29,422 nt of DNA, taken from positions 1 to 29,422 of the forward strand of contig JACRGO010000141.1 in NCBI GenBank assembly GCA_016212295.1. The letters are read 5' to 3'. This stretch comes from Nitrospinota bacterium (GTDB lineage: Bacteria > Nitrospinota > Nitrospinia > JACRGO01). The notes beneath the pieces were generated by a model. It had not been told where the DNA came from, did no database searches, and saw nothing but the letters and a program-made list of their open reading frames with translations. The first letter of the stretch is position 1, and each line of letters starts with the position of its first letter. Positions 15,579 to 23,518 of the stretch are shown piece after piece. The position numbers and the translations under genes were made by a program.

Positions 15579-16649
15579 ATGATTGACGCAATTTTAAACA
15601 AAGCAAGAGAAGGCTCGCGGCTCTCAAGGGAAGAGATCATTTCCCTGCTCGGCTCACGGGACCTTCTCGCTCTTGGCGGCATAGCCTCGGAACTGGCGCG
15701 GAAAAGAAACCAGGACCGGCAGGGAATCGTCACGTATATCGTTGACAGGAACATCAATTACTCCAATGTCTGCGTCTCCGGGTGCCGGTTCTGCGCCTTT
15801 TACAGGGAAAAAGGAGCAAAGGACGCCTTCCTGCTTTCATGGGAAGAGATAAGAAAAAAGATCGAGGAGACCGTGGAACTAGGCGGGATACAGATTCTCC
15901 TGCAAGGTGGGCTTCACCCGGACTTGAATATCGATTATTATATCGATCTCCTCACGGAAATAAAAACGGCGTTCCCTTCCATCCATATTCATGGCTTTTC
16001 ACCGCCGGAAATTTTGCATATATCTAAACTTTCCAAGCTGGCTGTCAGCCAGACCATCGCACAATTAAAGGAAGCAGGGCTGGACTCAATACCAGGCGGC
16101 GGGGCGGAGGTCCTTTCCGACGCGGTCAGGAGCAAGATAAGCCCAGAAAAATGCGCCGCCTCCCAGTGGCTTGCAGTCATGGAAACAGCGCACAACGCCG
16201 GATTAAAAAGCTCCGCCACCATGATGTTCGGCCACCTGGAAAGTCCGGCTGACATCGCGGACCATCTTTTGGCCCTTCGAGGACTCCAGGACAAGACCAA
16301 CGGCTTCACCGCATTCATTCCATGGACCTTTCAACCAGGCAACACCGAGCTTGGAGGGGGAGGCAGCATCGGGGGTTTTGACTATCTGCGCATGGTGGCG
16401 GTTTCAAGGATCGCCCTGGACAATTTCAAGCACATCCAGGTCTCATGGGTCACGCAAGGCGCCAAGGTGGCGCAAGTGGCCCTTTTTTTCGGCGCGGATG
16501 ACATGGGAAGCACGATGATAGAGGAAAACGTGGTTAAGGCCGCAGGTGTGTCGTTCCGGATGTCAGCCGAGGAAATTAGCTCCCTTGTCCAGGACGCGGG
16601 ACTCAGGCCCATGCGGCGGAGAAATGATTATTCATTGATTGAAACGTAA
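15579..16649 (+). CDS. mqnC: Cyclic dehypoxanthine futalosine synthase (radical SAM)
   Basis: Radical-SAM enzyme that cyclises dehypoxanthine futalosine in menaquinone synthesis. The 4Fe-4S motif CVSGCRFC is at residues 65-72 in the setting NINYSNVCVSGCRFCAFYR. Family landmarks follow: GGIQILLQGGLHPDLNIDYY, HGFSPPEI, AGLDSIPGGGAEVL, TMMFGHLE, TAFIPWTFQPGNT, VSWVTQGAKV, DMGSTMIEENVV. 356 residues, normal length. These point to MqnC rather than the related MqnE aminofutalosine synthase. It follows mqnA after 112 bases of inverted repeat. MqnB, D and E functions must be elsewhere in the genome. Confidence 0.93.
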   Translation: MIDAILNKAREGSRLSREEIISLLGSRDLLALGGIASELARKRNQDRQGIVTYIVDRNINYSNVCVSGCRFCAFYREKGAKDAFLLSWEEIRKKIEETVELGGIQILLQGGLHPDLNIDYYIDLLTEIKTAFPSIHIHGFSPPEILHISKLSKLAVSQTIAQLKEAGLDSIPGGGAEVLSDAVRSKISPEKCAASQWLAVMETAHNAGLKSSATMMFGHLESPADIADHLLALRGLQDKTNGFTAFIPWTFQPGNTELGGGGSIGGFDYLRMVAVSRIALDNFKHIQVSWVTQGAKVAQVALFFGADDMGSTMIEENVVKAAGVSFRMSAEEISSLVQDAGLRPMRRRNDYSLIET

Positions 16650-16687
16650 GGCTGTTTTCTTAAAAAACTAAATAGCAAGAATTTCTT

Positions 16688-16733
16688 AACCACAAAGCGC
16701 ACAAAGTAGGCGCAAAGATCACAAAGTTTTGTG
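16688..16733. repeat. ACCACAAAG-type word repeat
   Basis: ACCACAAAGCGCACAAAGTA, then GGCGCAAAGATCACAAAG, an imperfect tandem of CAAAG words downstream of mqnC. A related CACGAAGACACAAAGGCAC string lies at 25683-25701 after the PilZ gene. Confidence 0.55.
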
Positions 16734-16737
16734 AAAC

Positions 16738-16893
16738 TCCAAATCTCAATTGTCAAATAACAAATAAATTTCAATAACCAAAATTACAAAGGAATAAACA
16801 ACGAAATGGAATTGTTTTGGACATTCAATAATTGTAATTTGTTATTTATTTGTTATTTGTCATTTGGAATTTGGAATTTGATTTTCCTTTTGG
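16738..16893. repeat. Dispersed AT-rich inverted repeat, copy A
   Basis: Left arm with TCAAATAACAAATAAATTT (about 16753-16771) and right arm with TTATTTGTTATTTGTCATTT (about 16846-16865) are complementary. The centre (GAAATGGAATTGTTTTGGAC) is shared in reverse orientation with copy B at 19781-19937. The last codons of the MMPL gene lie inside it. Confidence 0.75.
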
Positions 16894-19670
16894 CTCCTCT
16901 CGTCCTGGCCAAGGCCAAGGGACGTTTCTTTGTCTTCGCTTTCCGCCAGCTTGTCCATCAGACTGGCCAGCCTCCTGCTTAAAATCAGGCTGATATTGAA
17001 ATTAAGCTTGTTTACGACATTGGGGAAGAATTTGAGGTCCTTGTTAAGTTTCTGATAGTCAAACCGCAGGACGCTCACATTCGTCATGGCCTTAACGTCC
17101 GCCGTCCTCCTGGTTTCCGCCACGTAGCCGATCTCTCCGAAAATCTGCCCCGCCTCCAATATCGCCACCTGCCTGGCCCCGCCATTGACCCGGCGCGCTA
17201 TCTCCACCCGCCCGGAAAGTATCAGGTACATGCTCCGCCCGACCGTCCCCTGCTCCAATAGAAGCTTCCCGGCCTCGAACTCCCGCAACTCCGATATCAC
17301 TATTGCCTTCCGTATCTGGTAATCGCTCATGCCGTTGAACAGCGGACTTTTCTCAAGCGCGTCCTTTTGCATGTTCAGAGCAAGAATTTGATGCAGTCCG
17401 ACCAGGCGGGTCCGCGACAAAATAACAGGCGTTATCAACAAATTGACGAAAAGGGCAAGGAGCATGATGGCCGCGGACATGGCCCCGAATTGGGCGACCA
17501 CCGTGAAATTGGATTGCAGCAGGACGCCGAACCCCATGGCCAGGGCCAGGCTTGTGGCCACCATCGGCGCGGCCTCTTCACTCACCGCGCTGTCAATTGC
17601 CTTGCCGTAATCCGAGGTCCTTCCGCAAAAATCCGTGTAACGGGAAAACAGGTAGATGGTCCAGTCAACGGCTATGCCTATGGAGATGACCGCCACCATG
17701 ACAATGCCGGGGTTCAACGGGATCTTCAGCAGCCCCATGGCCCCGAACATAAAAATGACCGGTATCAGGTTGGGGGCAAGCGAAATAAGCCCTCCCTTGT
17801 AAGAGGTGAACATGGCCGACATGGCTATGAATATCGCCGCGACCAGGACAAAAAGCGATTTGGCTTGATCCGACATGAGCTTTTCAGCCGCGGCGTTGAT
17901 CATGAGGTTTTCCCCGACTATATAGGCGTTCATCTGTCCGCCCGCGATATGGGCCACGACGTCTTCCAACTCCGCTATGTACCGGTTGATGGAGTTTGAA
18001 TCACTGATCTTGTGGCGCACTATGATATTGGCGCGCCGGAAATCCTGGCTCACAGAGGCTTCAAGGTCCTTGCGTTGAAAAAACAGCAGGTATTGGGCTA
18101 TCAGATTGCGGCTTTCCGGGACCCTGTAATACTCCGGCCTGCCGCCGTGAAATTCCCTGTTGACGAGCGACAGTTGATCAGCAAGGGACAGGCTTTGGTC
18201 AAAAACCCCCTGCTTTTTCAGGAATTCCTGAATGCGCGCCAGCTTAAGAATGTTTTGGGAATGCTGGAACGCCTTGTCCTGGTCGGATTCAAGCGTTATA
18301 TAAAAGACCTTCGTTCCGGACAGATGCCGGTGCGCGCTGTTGATGTCCCTTATAAGAGGCCGGTCCTCGCGCAGATAAGACAAAGGATCGTTCGTAACGT
18401 ATAATCTGGAGGAGTGGTAGAGGAAAAAGACGCACAAAAGAGCGGCGCCCCAAAGAACTGCCTTGGGGAAACGGCTGCTGGCCAAGCCGAAAACACGCAC
18501 GAACAATCCGGGCAGGCCGCGGGTCCTCCCCTCTTCCATGAAAAGCCGGTGCCTCAGCGGTCCAATGAGGCTCAGGATAATGGGAAGCAGAAGGAGCGTC
18601 ACTACTCCATTGGCGGCGACAGCGAAGGCGGAGACCAGGGCAAAATCCCGTATCAGCTCCATTCCAGTAAAGACGTTGCTCCCGAACCCTATGGCAATGG
18701 CCATGGCCGCCAAAAGACACGGCGCGCCCATGCGCTTTAGCATGAAACGGACGGCAAAAGCCCGATGATTGTCCTTCGCCATGGAAAGACCGAGAAAATA
18801 GGAAAAAAGCATGTGAATGTCCTCGGTGCAGCCGATCGCCGCGACCAGGGACGGCAGCATCGCGCTCAGGATATTTAGCGGCATCCCGGACCATCCCATC
18901 ATGCCAAAGGTCCATATAATGCTGACTCCGGCCATTGCCAGCGGGACCGCCGCGGCGAACGCGCTCCGGAGAAAAAACAAGGTAGTAAGAAACAGGGTGA
19001 AGGCGGACAAGGGGACAAGCCATTTAAGGTCGTTGAAGAGGGTCTCTTTCATTTCCATGTTCATGCGAGAGGACCCCACCTGAAAAATCTCTTGAAACAT
19101 GGGACGGAGCGGGGCAATGGAGCGTTCCAGCGAGTCATTGACGCGGGCGTCGAACACATCACGGCAAAACTCCTGGCGGACAGATATCATCATGGCGAGC
19201 GCGGTCCCGTCCTCTGAAACAAAATTCCCGGCCAGGAATGGATTATACAGCGCGTCCGAGCGGGCCTGGTCAATAACGGCCTGGTCCTTCGGCGTTCCTT
19301 CAAGTATAATCCCTGAATCAACCTTTCCACCCTTTCCGCGAATGGTCCTCACACTGAAAATATCGTCCACCCTCTCCACGAAATCAAGCGCCTTGACGCC
19401 ATGGTGCAAAGCCTCCAGGGCCGATAGTTTTTCAGGGGTCCACAGTTCAGGGTCGCGCGCGAAGACCATGATCCGGTTATCCGACCCGAACTCGGAAATG
19501 ATCCTTTCATAAATCGGCTTGTGGGGATCGTCGGCGGAGATGAAGCCCCTCATGCCAGTGTCAACGCGCAATTTCGGTATGCCGGCGGCCGCGGCCGCGG
19601 TGATCAGCGACAGAAACAAAAAGGTGGCCAGCCGGTGGTTCACGCCCAGCATTAGAATTCGGAGCAGCAT
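16860..19670 (-). CDS. MMPL/RND-family exporter with C-terminal cyclic-nucleotide-binding domain
   Basis: About 936 residues. The first 760 form an RND permease of the MMPL/sterol-sensing type: helix at the N-terminus, large periplasmic loop, helix bundle (for example LVPLSAFTLFLTTLFFLRSA), a second loop and a second bundle with SIGIAVDWTIYLFSRY. Then about residues 770-900 carry a Crp-like cyclic-nucleotide-binding domain with SMYLILSGRVE and the phosphate-cassette-like IFGEIGYVAETRRTADV. This suggests an exporter of lipids or hydrophobic molecules gated or tuned by a cytoplasmic ligand; both points are inference. ATG 19670 with AGGA eight bases upstream is preferred over the TTG at 19676. 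The last ten residues (QKENQIPNSK) are encoded by repeat copy A. The LolA-like gene upstream is the usual partner type for such permeases. Confidence 0.88.
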   Translation of the reverse strand: MLLRILMLGVNHRLATFLFLSLITAAAAAGIPKLRVDTGMRGFISADDPHKPIYERIISEFGSDNRIMVFARDPELWTPEKLSALEALHHGVKALDFVERVDDIFSVRTIRGKGGKVDSGIILEGTPKDQAVIDQARSDALYNPFLAGNFVSEDGTALAMMISVRQEFCRDVFDARVNDSLERSIAPLRPMFQEIFQVGSSRMNMEMKETLFNDLKWLVPLSAFTLFLTTLFFLRSAFAAAVPLAMAGVSIIWTFGMMGWSGMPLNILSAMLPSLVAAIGCTEDIHMLFSYFLGLSMAKDNHRAFAVRFMLKRMGAPCLLAAMAIAIGFGSNVFTGMELIRDFALVSAFAVAANGVVTLLLLPIILSLIGPLRHRLFMEEGRTRGLPGLFVRVFGLASSRFPKAVLWGAALLCVFFLYHSSRLYVTNDPLSYLREDRPLIRDINSAHRHLSGTKVFYITLESDQDKAFQHSQNILKLARIQEFLKKQGVFDQSLSLADQLSLVNREFHGGRPEYYRVPESRNLIAQYLLFFQRKDLEASVSQDFRRANIIVRHKISDSNSINRYIAELEDVVAHIAGGQMNAYIVGENLMINAAAEKLMSDQAKSLFVLVAAIFIAMSAMFTSYKGGLISLAPNLIPVIFMFGAMGLLKIPLNPGIVMVAVISIGIAVDWTIYLFSRYTDFCGRTSDYGKAIDSAVSEEAAPMVATSLALAMGFGVLLQSNFTVVAQFGAMSAAIMLLALFVNLLITPVILSRTRLVGLHQILALNMQKDALEKSPLFNGMSDYQIRKAIVISELREFEAGKLLLEQGTVGRSMYLILSGRVEIARRVNGGARQVAILEAGQIFGEIGYVAETRRTADVKAMTNVSVLRFDYQKLNKDLKFFPNVVNKLNFNISLILSRRLASLMDKLAESEDKETSLGLGQDERSQKENQIPNSK

Positions 19671-19780
19671 AGTCAAAGTCCTAAAAAATAGTTAGCAGGG
19701 GCAGTTGTCAGGGTTAAGGGTGCAGCCGGATTGGCGGCTTTCCTGCCTCTCGTTTCCTGGGAGGACATGGCGCTGCTTCG

Positions 19781-19937
19781 CCGCAACCAAAGGGAAAACA
19801 AAATCCCAAATGACAAATAACAAATTACAATTACCGAATGTCCAAAACAATTCCATTTCCTTGCTTGTCGTTTGTAATTTTGGTTATTGAAATTTATTTG
19901 TTATTTGTCATTTGGAATTTTGTTTTCATTTGGTAGC
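19781..19937. repeat. Dispersed AT-rich inverted repeat, copy B
   Basis: Arms of 26 bases (ending near 19825 and starting near 19895) match with about one mismatch: AAAATCCCAAATGACAAATA against TATTTGTCATTTGGAATTTT. The whole unit is an inverted copy of 16738-16893, so copies A and B flank the MMPL gene head to head. The ends (CAACCAAAGGGAAAACAAAA) also match the 3' part of maf. Confidence 0.8.
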
Positions 19938-19964
19938 GCCTATGCAACACCGTGCTCTTTACAG

Positions 19965-20071
19965 TTATTAACCGTCTCAAAATAGTATTGATATAACCCA
20001 CCCCGGCGCTCCGCGCCACCCCTCCAAGGAGGGGAATTTTTATGTGTGCTCTATTTTGAGACGGTTAATAA
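19965..20071. mobile_element. Complete 107-bp MITE-like element
   Basis: Perfect 21-bp terminal inverted repeats (19965-19985, starting TTATTAACCGTCTCAAAATA; 20051-20071 on the other side) enclose a core with two GC hairpins, GGCGCTCCGCGCC and CCCCTCCAAGGAGGGG, followed by AATTTTT. No coding capacity. A copy lacking its right end lies at 11264-11340. No clear target duplication is visible. Confidence 0.8.
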
Positions 20072-20120
20072 TATTGCTTCCAGCCCGTGTCCTGCCCCCT
20101 GACAACTGCCCCCTATCCCC

Positions 20121-21005
20121 TTATTGCTTCTCCTCAAAGACCGGGCCGGCAACGCCCCTCACATGCCTGTTTTCAAAAAGCCAGGCCGGGGTAAAAATCT
20201 CCCGCTGTACATATTCCTGGGAAAAAATCCTGGAGTTGATCTTGATCAGCGTCTTATGCCCGTTTTCAAAGTCCTCCATCAAAATCATATTTGGCTTCCA
20301 CATATCGTTATCAATTTTTTTCAGGTCATGCCGCGTTTGGCGCTTGAATAAACGCCCCTGAAGATTGAAATAATCCGTTCGCGCTATGGTGAAATTGTCC
20401 TGTCTGATTAAATGGCGTCTGAAACTGTAGCCGGTGGACCGCTCTATTTCCCGGCTCAGAGGGTAGGCCTCCACCACGAAGCATGTGACTGTTTTGATTC
20501 TGGCGTCTCCAGCCCGCGAATAACGGAAATCGGACAGCGCCTCCGGCACCAGGTCAGCCAGGGAAAAATCCGTGTCCAGAAAACGCCCCCCCCTGTCTTC
20601 CCGCTCCCCTGCCACCAATTCCTTTCCCAAGGCGGGAAGATAAACGCCGGTCTCGACGCCGCCGGACGGAAGCAGCGCCGCCAGCAAAGCCACGCCGCGA
20701 AGCTCGGCAGGATTATCCAGCGTGAAAAGATATTTGGCGGTCCCTTCTTTTTCAGTCCTGGAAAACCTTCGCGCCACTCTGACGTCGTGGTTTCCGGCCT
20801 TGTCCATTAGAATGACCGACTGTTCCTCGAACACGAAGGGCGCGGTCTCATGGCGCTTGAAAACTTCCTGCATGATATCAAGGCCGGTCAATTCCTCTTC
20901 AGCGCACGCGCATTGAAAGCATAGCAGGACGCAGCAGACAACAGACGGGAGGCAACAGGTAATGCGCAGTAACCGGTATACCATAACCCTGAGCAATAAA
21001 GGCAT
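20121..21005 (-). CDS. LolA-like outer-membrane lipoprotein-sorting protein
   Basis: About 294 residues: a signal peptide followed by a LolA/LppX-like periplasmic fold, as in the outer-membrane lipoprotein-sorting proteins encoded beside MMPL permeases. Support: FVFEEQSVILMD at the start of the mature part, EGTAKYLFTLDNPAELRGVAL, GVYLPALGKE, DLVPEALSDFRY, and a C-terminal MILMEDFENGHKTLIKI with EIFTPAWLFE. ATG at 21005 or 20984; upstream to 21059 the frame only reads an AT-rich repeat. The signal region is odd, with seven Cys within about 20 residues (TCCLPSVVCCVLLCFQCAC), encoded by a word-like repeat. Probably carries a lipid or lipoprotein between membranes with the MMPL or Pqi system; that link is inference. 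Confidence 0.75.
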   Translation of the reverse strand: MPLLLRVMVYRLLRITCCLPSVVCCVLLCFQCACAEEELTGLDIMQEVFKRHETAPFVFEEQSVILMDKAGNHDVRVARRFSRTEKEGTAKYLFTLDNPAELRGVALLAALLPSGGVETGVYLPALGKELVAGEREDRGGRFLDTDFSLADLVPEALSDFRYSRAGDARIKTVTCFVVEAYPLSREIERSTGYSFRRHLIRQDNFTIARTDYFNLQGRLFKRQTRHDLKKIDNDMWKPNMILMEDFENGHKTLIKINSRIFSQEYVQREIFTPAWLFENRHVRGVAGPVFEEKQ

Positions 21006-21008
21006 TTT

Positions 21009-21120
21009 AAATTGAAAATTTGAAATTGCAAATTGCAAATTGGAGCCCGCTGATAACATTATGAAGAACTTTCAGGTGGATTGTTTGGTTTTCAAAATTT
21101 TCAATTAACAATTTTCAATG
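21009..21120. repeat. AATTGCAAATT/AATTTTCAATT inverted repeat
   Basis: AATTGAAAATTTGAAATTGC from about 21010 is mirrored by TTTTCAAAATTTTCAATTAA and CAATTTTCAATG (about 21090-21120). It fills the gap between pqiC and the LolA-like gene. The related words TCAAATTGCAAATCTCAATT reappear at 28505-28524. Confidence 0.6.
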
Positions 21121-21131
21121 TCTTTTATCAC

Positions 21132-21773
21132 TCATTTCGCCTGGCCATGCGCCTTCAAAATGGCCTCGCCGATGATCTTGCCCAACTCGCCGAAAAGCTC
21201 GCTCATGGCCGCGACCGTGCGCTCGTAGTCCTTTTCAGCAATCGCAGCCGGGCTCGCCAGATCAGTTATCCGCGCCTCAAGAAGCCTTTGGTCCGAGCCG
21301 CGCGATAATCGCCATTGGACGGAAAGGACCACCCGGCCATTGTAGTCCTTCTCGAACTGCATCACCTCCAGGTCAATGCGGAAATCAGGCGGCGCCAAGG
21401 GGCGGTGAGGCGCCATGGCTATATTAGGAGTGCCGAGAAGCCGGGAAAGATTTTTCGCCAGGACCCTTGCCATGTCCTTGCCCAGGTTGCCTCCCCATTG
21501 ATGAAATTCAGCCAGTTCCAGCCTGTTCCCGCTGCTTCGGGTCACTATCTGCGGCCTCTCAAGGTATTGCGGCAGGCGAAGCGACACAACTTCCACGGAA
21601 AGCCGGCCTGAGCTGCCGGACCCGGCGTCCAGCGCGGCGGCGTTGCCAAGCGGGGTGAGGACGTAGAACTTGGTGTCAGGCGCGTTAGTGGCCAGGCACC
21701 CGGACAATATACCCCCGGCCGATATCAGCGCTAGCGTAAGAATCAGCCGGATTTGAAAAAATGTTGGCGTCAT
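21132..21773 (-). CDS. pqiC: PqiC-like outer-membrane lipoprotein (DUF330/ABC auxiliary)
   Basis: 213 residues. A signal peptide ends in the lipobox LSGC (Cys26), so this is a lipoprotein, and the absence of Asp at +2 (LAT follows) fits outer-membrane sorting. The mature part shows TKFYVLTPLG, SVEVVSLRLPQYLERPQIVTR and FHQWGGNLGKDMARVLAKNL, the hallmark strings of the PqiC/YmbA family. In E. coli PqiC forms an outer-membrane ring that docks on the PqiB needle to move lipids between membranes. Start ATG 21773 overlaps the pqiB stop as ATGA (21770-21773). Third gene of the pqiABC operon. Confidence 0.9.
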   Translation of the reverse strand: MTPTFFQIRLILTLALISAGGILSGCLATNAPDTKFYVLTPLGNAAALDAGSGSSGRLSVEVVSLRLPQYLERPQIVTRSSGNRLELAEFHQWGGNLGKDMARVLAKNLSRLLGTPNIAMAPHRPLAPPDFRIDLEVMQFEKDYNGRVVLSVQWRLSRGSDQRLLEARITDLASPAAIAEKDYERTVAAMSELFGELGKIIGEAILKAHGQAK

Positions 21774-23518
21774 TGTTTTTCTCCTGGAGGGTTCTTTCCG
21801 AATATAATGGATTTGGGATTTCGCTCCAGCAGGTCTATGAAGGTCCTGATGGAGCGGGCGGTTTCGGCCAATTCCTCGGTCATCTGGTTCAGCCGGAATT
21901 GGAGCGGGGAGTCCGGCTTCAGCACGTCGCTTACCATGCCCAAGGTGATCTGGGCCTTCTCAAGGGTGGCGTTGCCGGTCCCTATGGCCTTCTCAACGTT
22001 CTCCAGAAGCGGTTCGGCGCGCTTGTCCAGTTTGCCCAGGATGCTTTGGAATTCATGCATTGACCCCTTCAGGTTTTTCACCGCCTCATGCAGTTCAGGC
22101 GCGTTGACAAACTTGTCGGCGCCCTTCAGCGTGTCCATCAGTTCCGGCGAATTCACCAGACGGTTGGTCCCTTCCAGCGCTCCGGATAGTTGCGAAAATA
22201 TCTTGTCCAGATCAAGCTTTTCAATTTTCGTAAGAATGGTCTTGACGGATGTTGCCATTTGCTCCAGGCTGGCCGGGATGGTGGGCAGTTCCGGAAACCG
22301 CGTCTTTCCGCCAACAAGCCTGGCCGGAACTTCAGGGTGCATGTCCAACGCTATGAATAATTGCCCGGTCAGGAAACTCCCTGTCCGCAATTGCGCCCTG
22401 AGGCCGCGGTCCACCAAGTCCTTGAACGTCTGGTATGGCGAGGCGTTCTCCTTCTCCCCCATATTAATGATCCGCTCAGGCTCTATCTCGATGTTGACAG
22501 GGATGCGGAAGCCGGCGTCGCGTTTATCGAACTCCAGGCGCACGTCCGTCACGGACCCTACCTTGATTCCCTTGAAATCCACCGGGGCGCCGACGGTAAG
22601 GCCCTTGACTGAATCGTCAAAGAAAAGAACGAAGGCAAGCTTTGTAGTGAATGCCTGCTCCTGGATGCTGCCAAGGTTGTCATGGAGCGTGAAAATCAGG
22701 CCCTCCACGTCCTCCTTCTCCTGGTCCTGCTCCTGCCCCACAGCGACCGGAGTGTCAAAGGCGATTCCGCCGAAGAGAAGCGATTCCACTGATTCCGCGC
22801 GAACGTTCACGCCCTCCGCTCCCATGGAAAAATCGAACCCGCTTACATTCCAGAACTGGGTCGAGCTTTGCACCATTTCATCAAAAGGGGCCTTGATGAA
22901 GGCGTGGATGAGAACGCTTTTTCTGTCGTTCGCCAATTCGTATCCAAGGACCTCGCCCGCCAGTATTTTCTGATAATAGACCGGCGAGCCCGCTCCGATG
23001 GAGCCAAGCTTTTTTGCCAGGAGCGTGATTTTTTTTCCGGACTCTTCCGCCCTCACCGCAGGCGGCGCGTCTAGTCCTATGAAGTTCTTATGAGGCGCCC
23101 CCTGGCCCGGTTCCAACTCAATATACGAGCCGGAAACCAGGGTGCCGAGGCCGGAGACCTCGCGCAGGCTCATGCGCGGCTTGACCACCCAGAAACGGGT
23201 GTCGCGGCGAAGCAATGCCCGCGCGTCCTTGTTGATTGTGGCCTTGAGAATGATATAGGAAAAATCCTTGCTGAAGAGCGCGGCGTCAACCACGCCCACC
23301 TCTATTTCCTTGTACTTGATCTTGGTCTTGCCGGCCTCTATGCCCTCCGCTGTCTTGAAGGTGATGCTGATCTGCGTCCCCTTCTCCGACAAAGTCTTAA
23401 AGATAAGCCAGCCCCCGATAAGGGCCGTTATAATTGGAATCAGCCACACTATTGAAGGCCCGGATTTATCTTTAATCACCGGGGCCGGGGCGTCGGCGTC
23501 AGGACGAAGGTCCGTCAT
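21770..23518 (-). CDS. pqiB: PqiB-like MCE protein, intermembrane lipid transport
   Basis: 582 residues from ATG 23518. A short cytoplasmic tail and one membrane helix (IVWLIPIITALIGGWLIF) are followed by three MCE domains: around residues 45-140 (TFKTAEGIEAGKTKIKYKEI), 165-260 (LGSIGAGSPVYYQKILAGEV) and 290-400 (GLTVGAPVDFKGIKVGSVTD), and a long helical C-terminus that in E. coli PqiB forms the tube crossing the periplasm. It overlaps pqiA and pqiC by four bases at either end. The frame is open to 23698 within pqiA, but family similarity begins at 23518. Acts in the inner membrane and periplasm. Confidence 0.93.
   Translation of the reverse strand: MTDLRPDADAPAPVIKDKSGPSIVWLIPIITALIGGWLIFKTLSEKGTQISITFKTAEGIEAGKTKIKYKEIEVGVVDAALFSKDFSYIILKATINKDARALLRRDTRFWVVKPRMSLREVSGLGTLVSGSYIELEPGQGAPHKNFIGLDAPPAVRAEESGKKITLLAKKLGSIGAGSPVYYQKILAGEVLGYELANDRKSVLIHAFIKAPFDEMVQSSTQFWNVSGFDFSMGAEGVNVRAESVESLLFGGIAFDTPVAVGQEQDQEKEDVEGLIFTLHDNLGSIQEQAFTTKLAFVLFFDDSVKGLTVGAPVDFKGIKVGSVTDVRLEFDKRDAGFRIPVNIEIEPERIINMGEKENASPYQTFKDLVDRGLRAQLRTGSFLTGQLFIALDMHPEVPARLVGGKTRFPELPTIPASLEQMATSVKTILTKIEKLDLDKIFSQLSGALEGTNRLVNSPELMDTLKGADKFVNAPELHEAVKNLKGSMHEFQSILGKLDKRAEPLLENVEKAIGTGNATLEKAQITLGMVSDVLKPDSPLQFRLNQMTEELAETARSIRTFIDLLERNPKSIIFGKNPPGEKQ

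Larger units (their letters stand above)
19671..20120. other. Gene-free stretch made of nested inverted repeats
   Basis: No gene in 450 bases. An outer 16-bp inverted pair, GGGGCAGTTGTCAGGG (19698-19713) and CCCTGACAACTGCCCC (20097-20112), encloses AT-rich repeat copy B (19781-19937) and a complete MITE-like element (19965-20071). Little unique sequence remains. Confidence 0.85.

Noticed and set aside
21753-22973. Long plus-strand open frame (406 codons) opposite pqiB
   Set aside because: It is Ser/Arg-rich without any recognisable domain, and lies antisense to a clear three-MCE-domain PqiB; a shadow of that gene's codon use.
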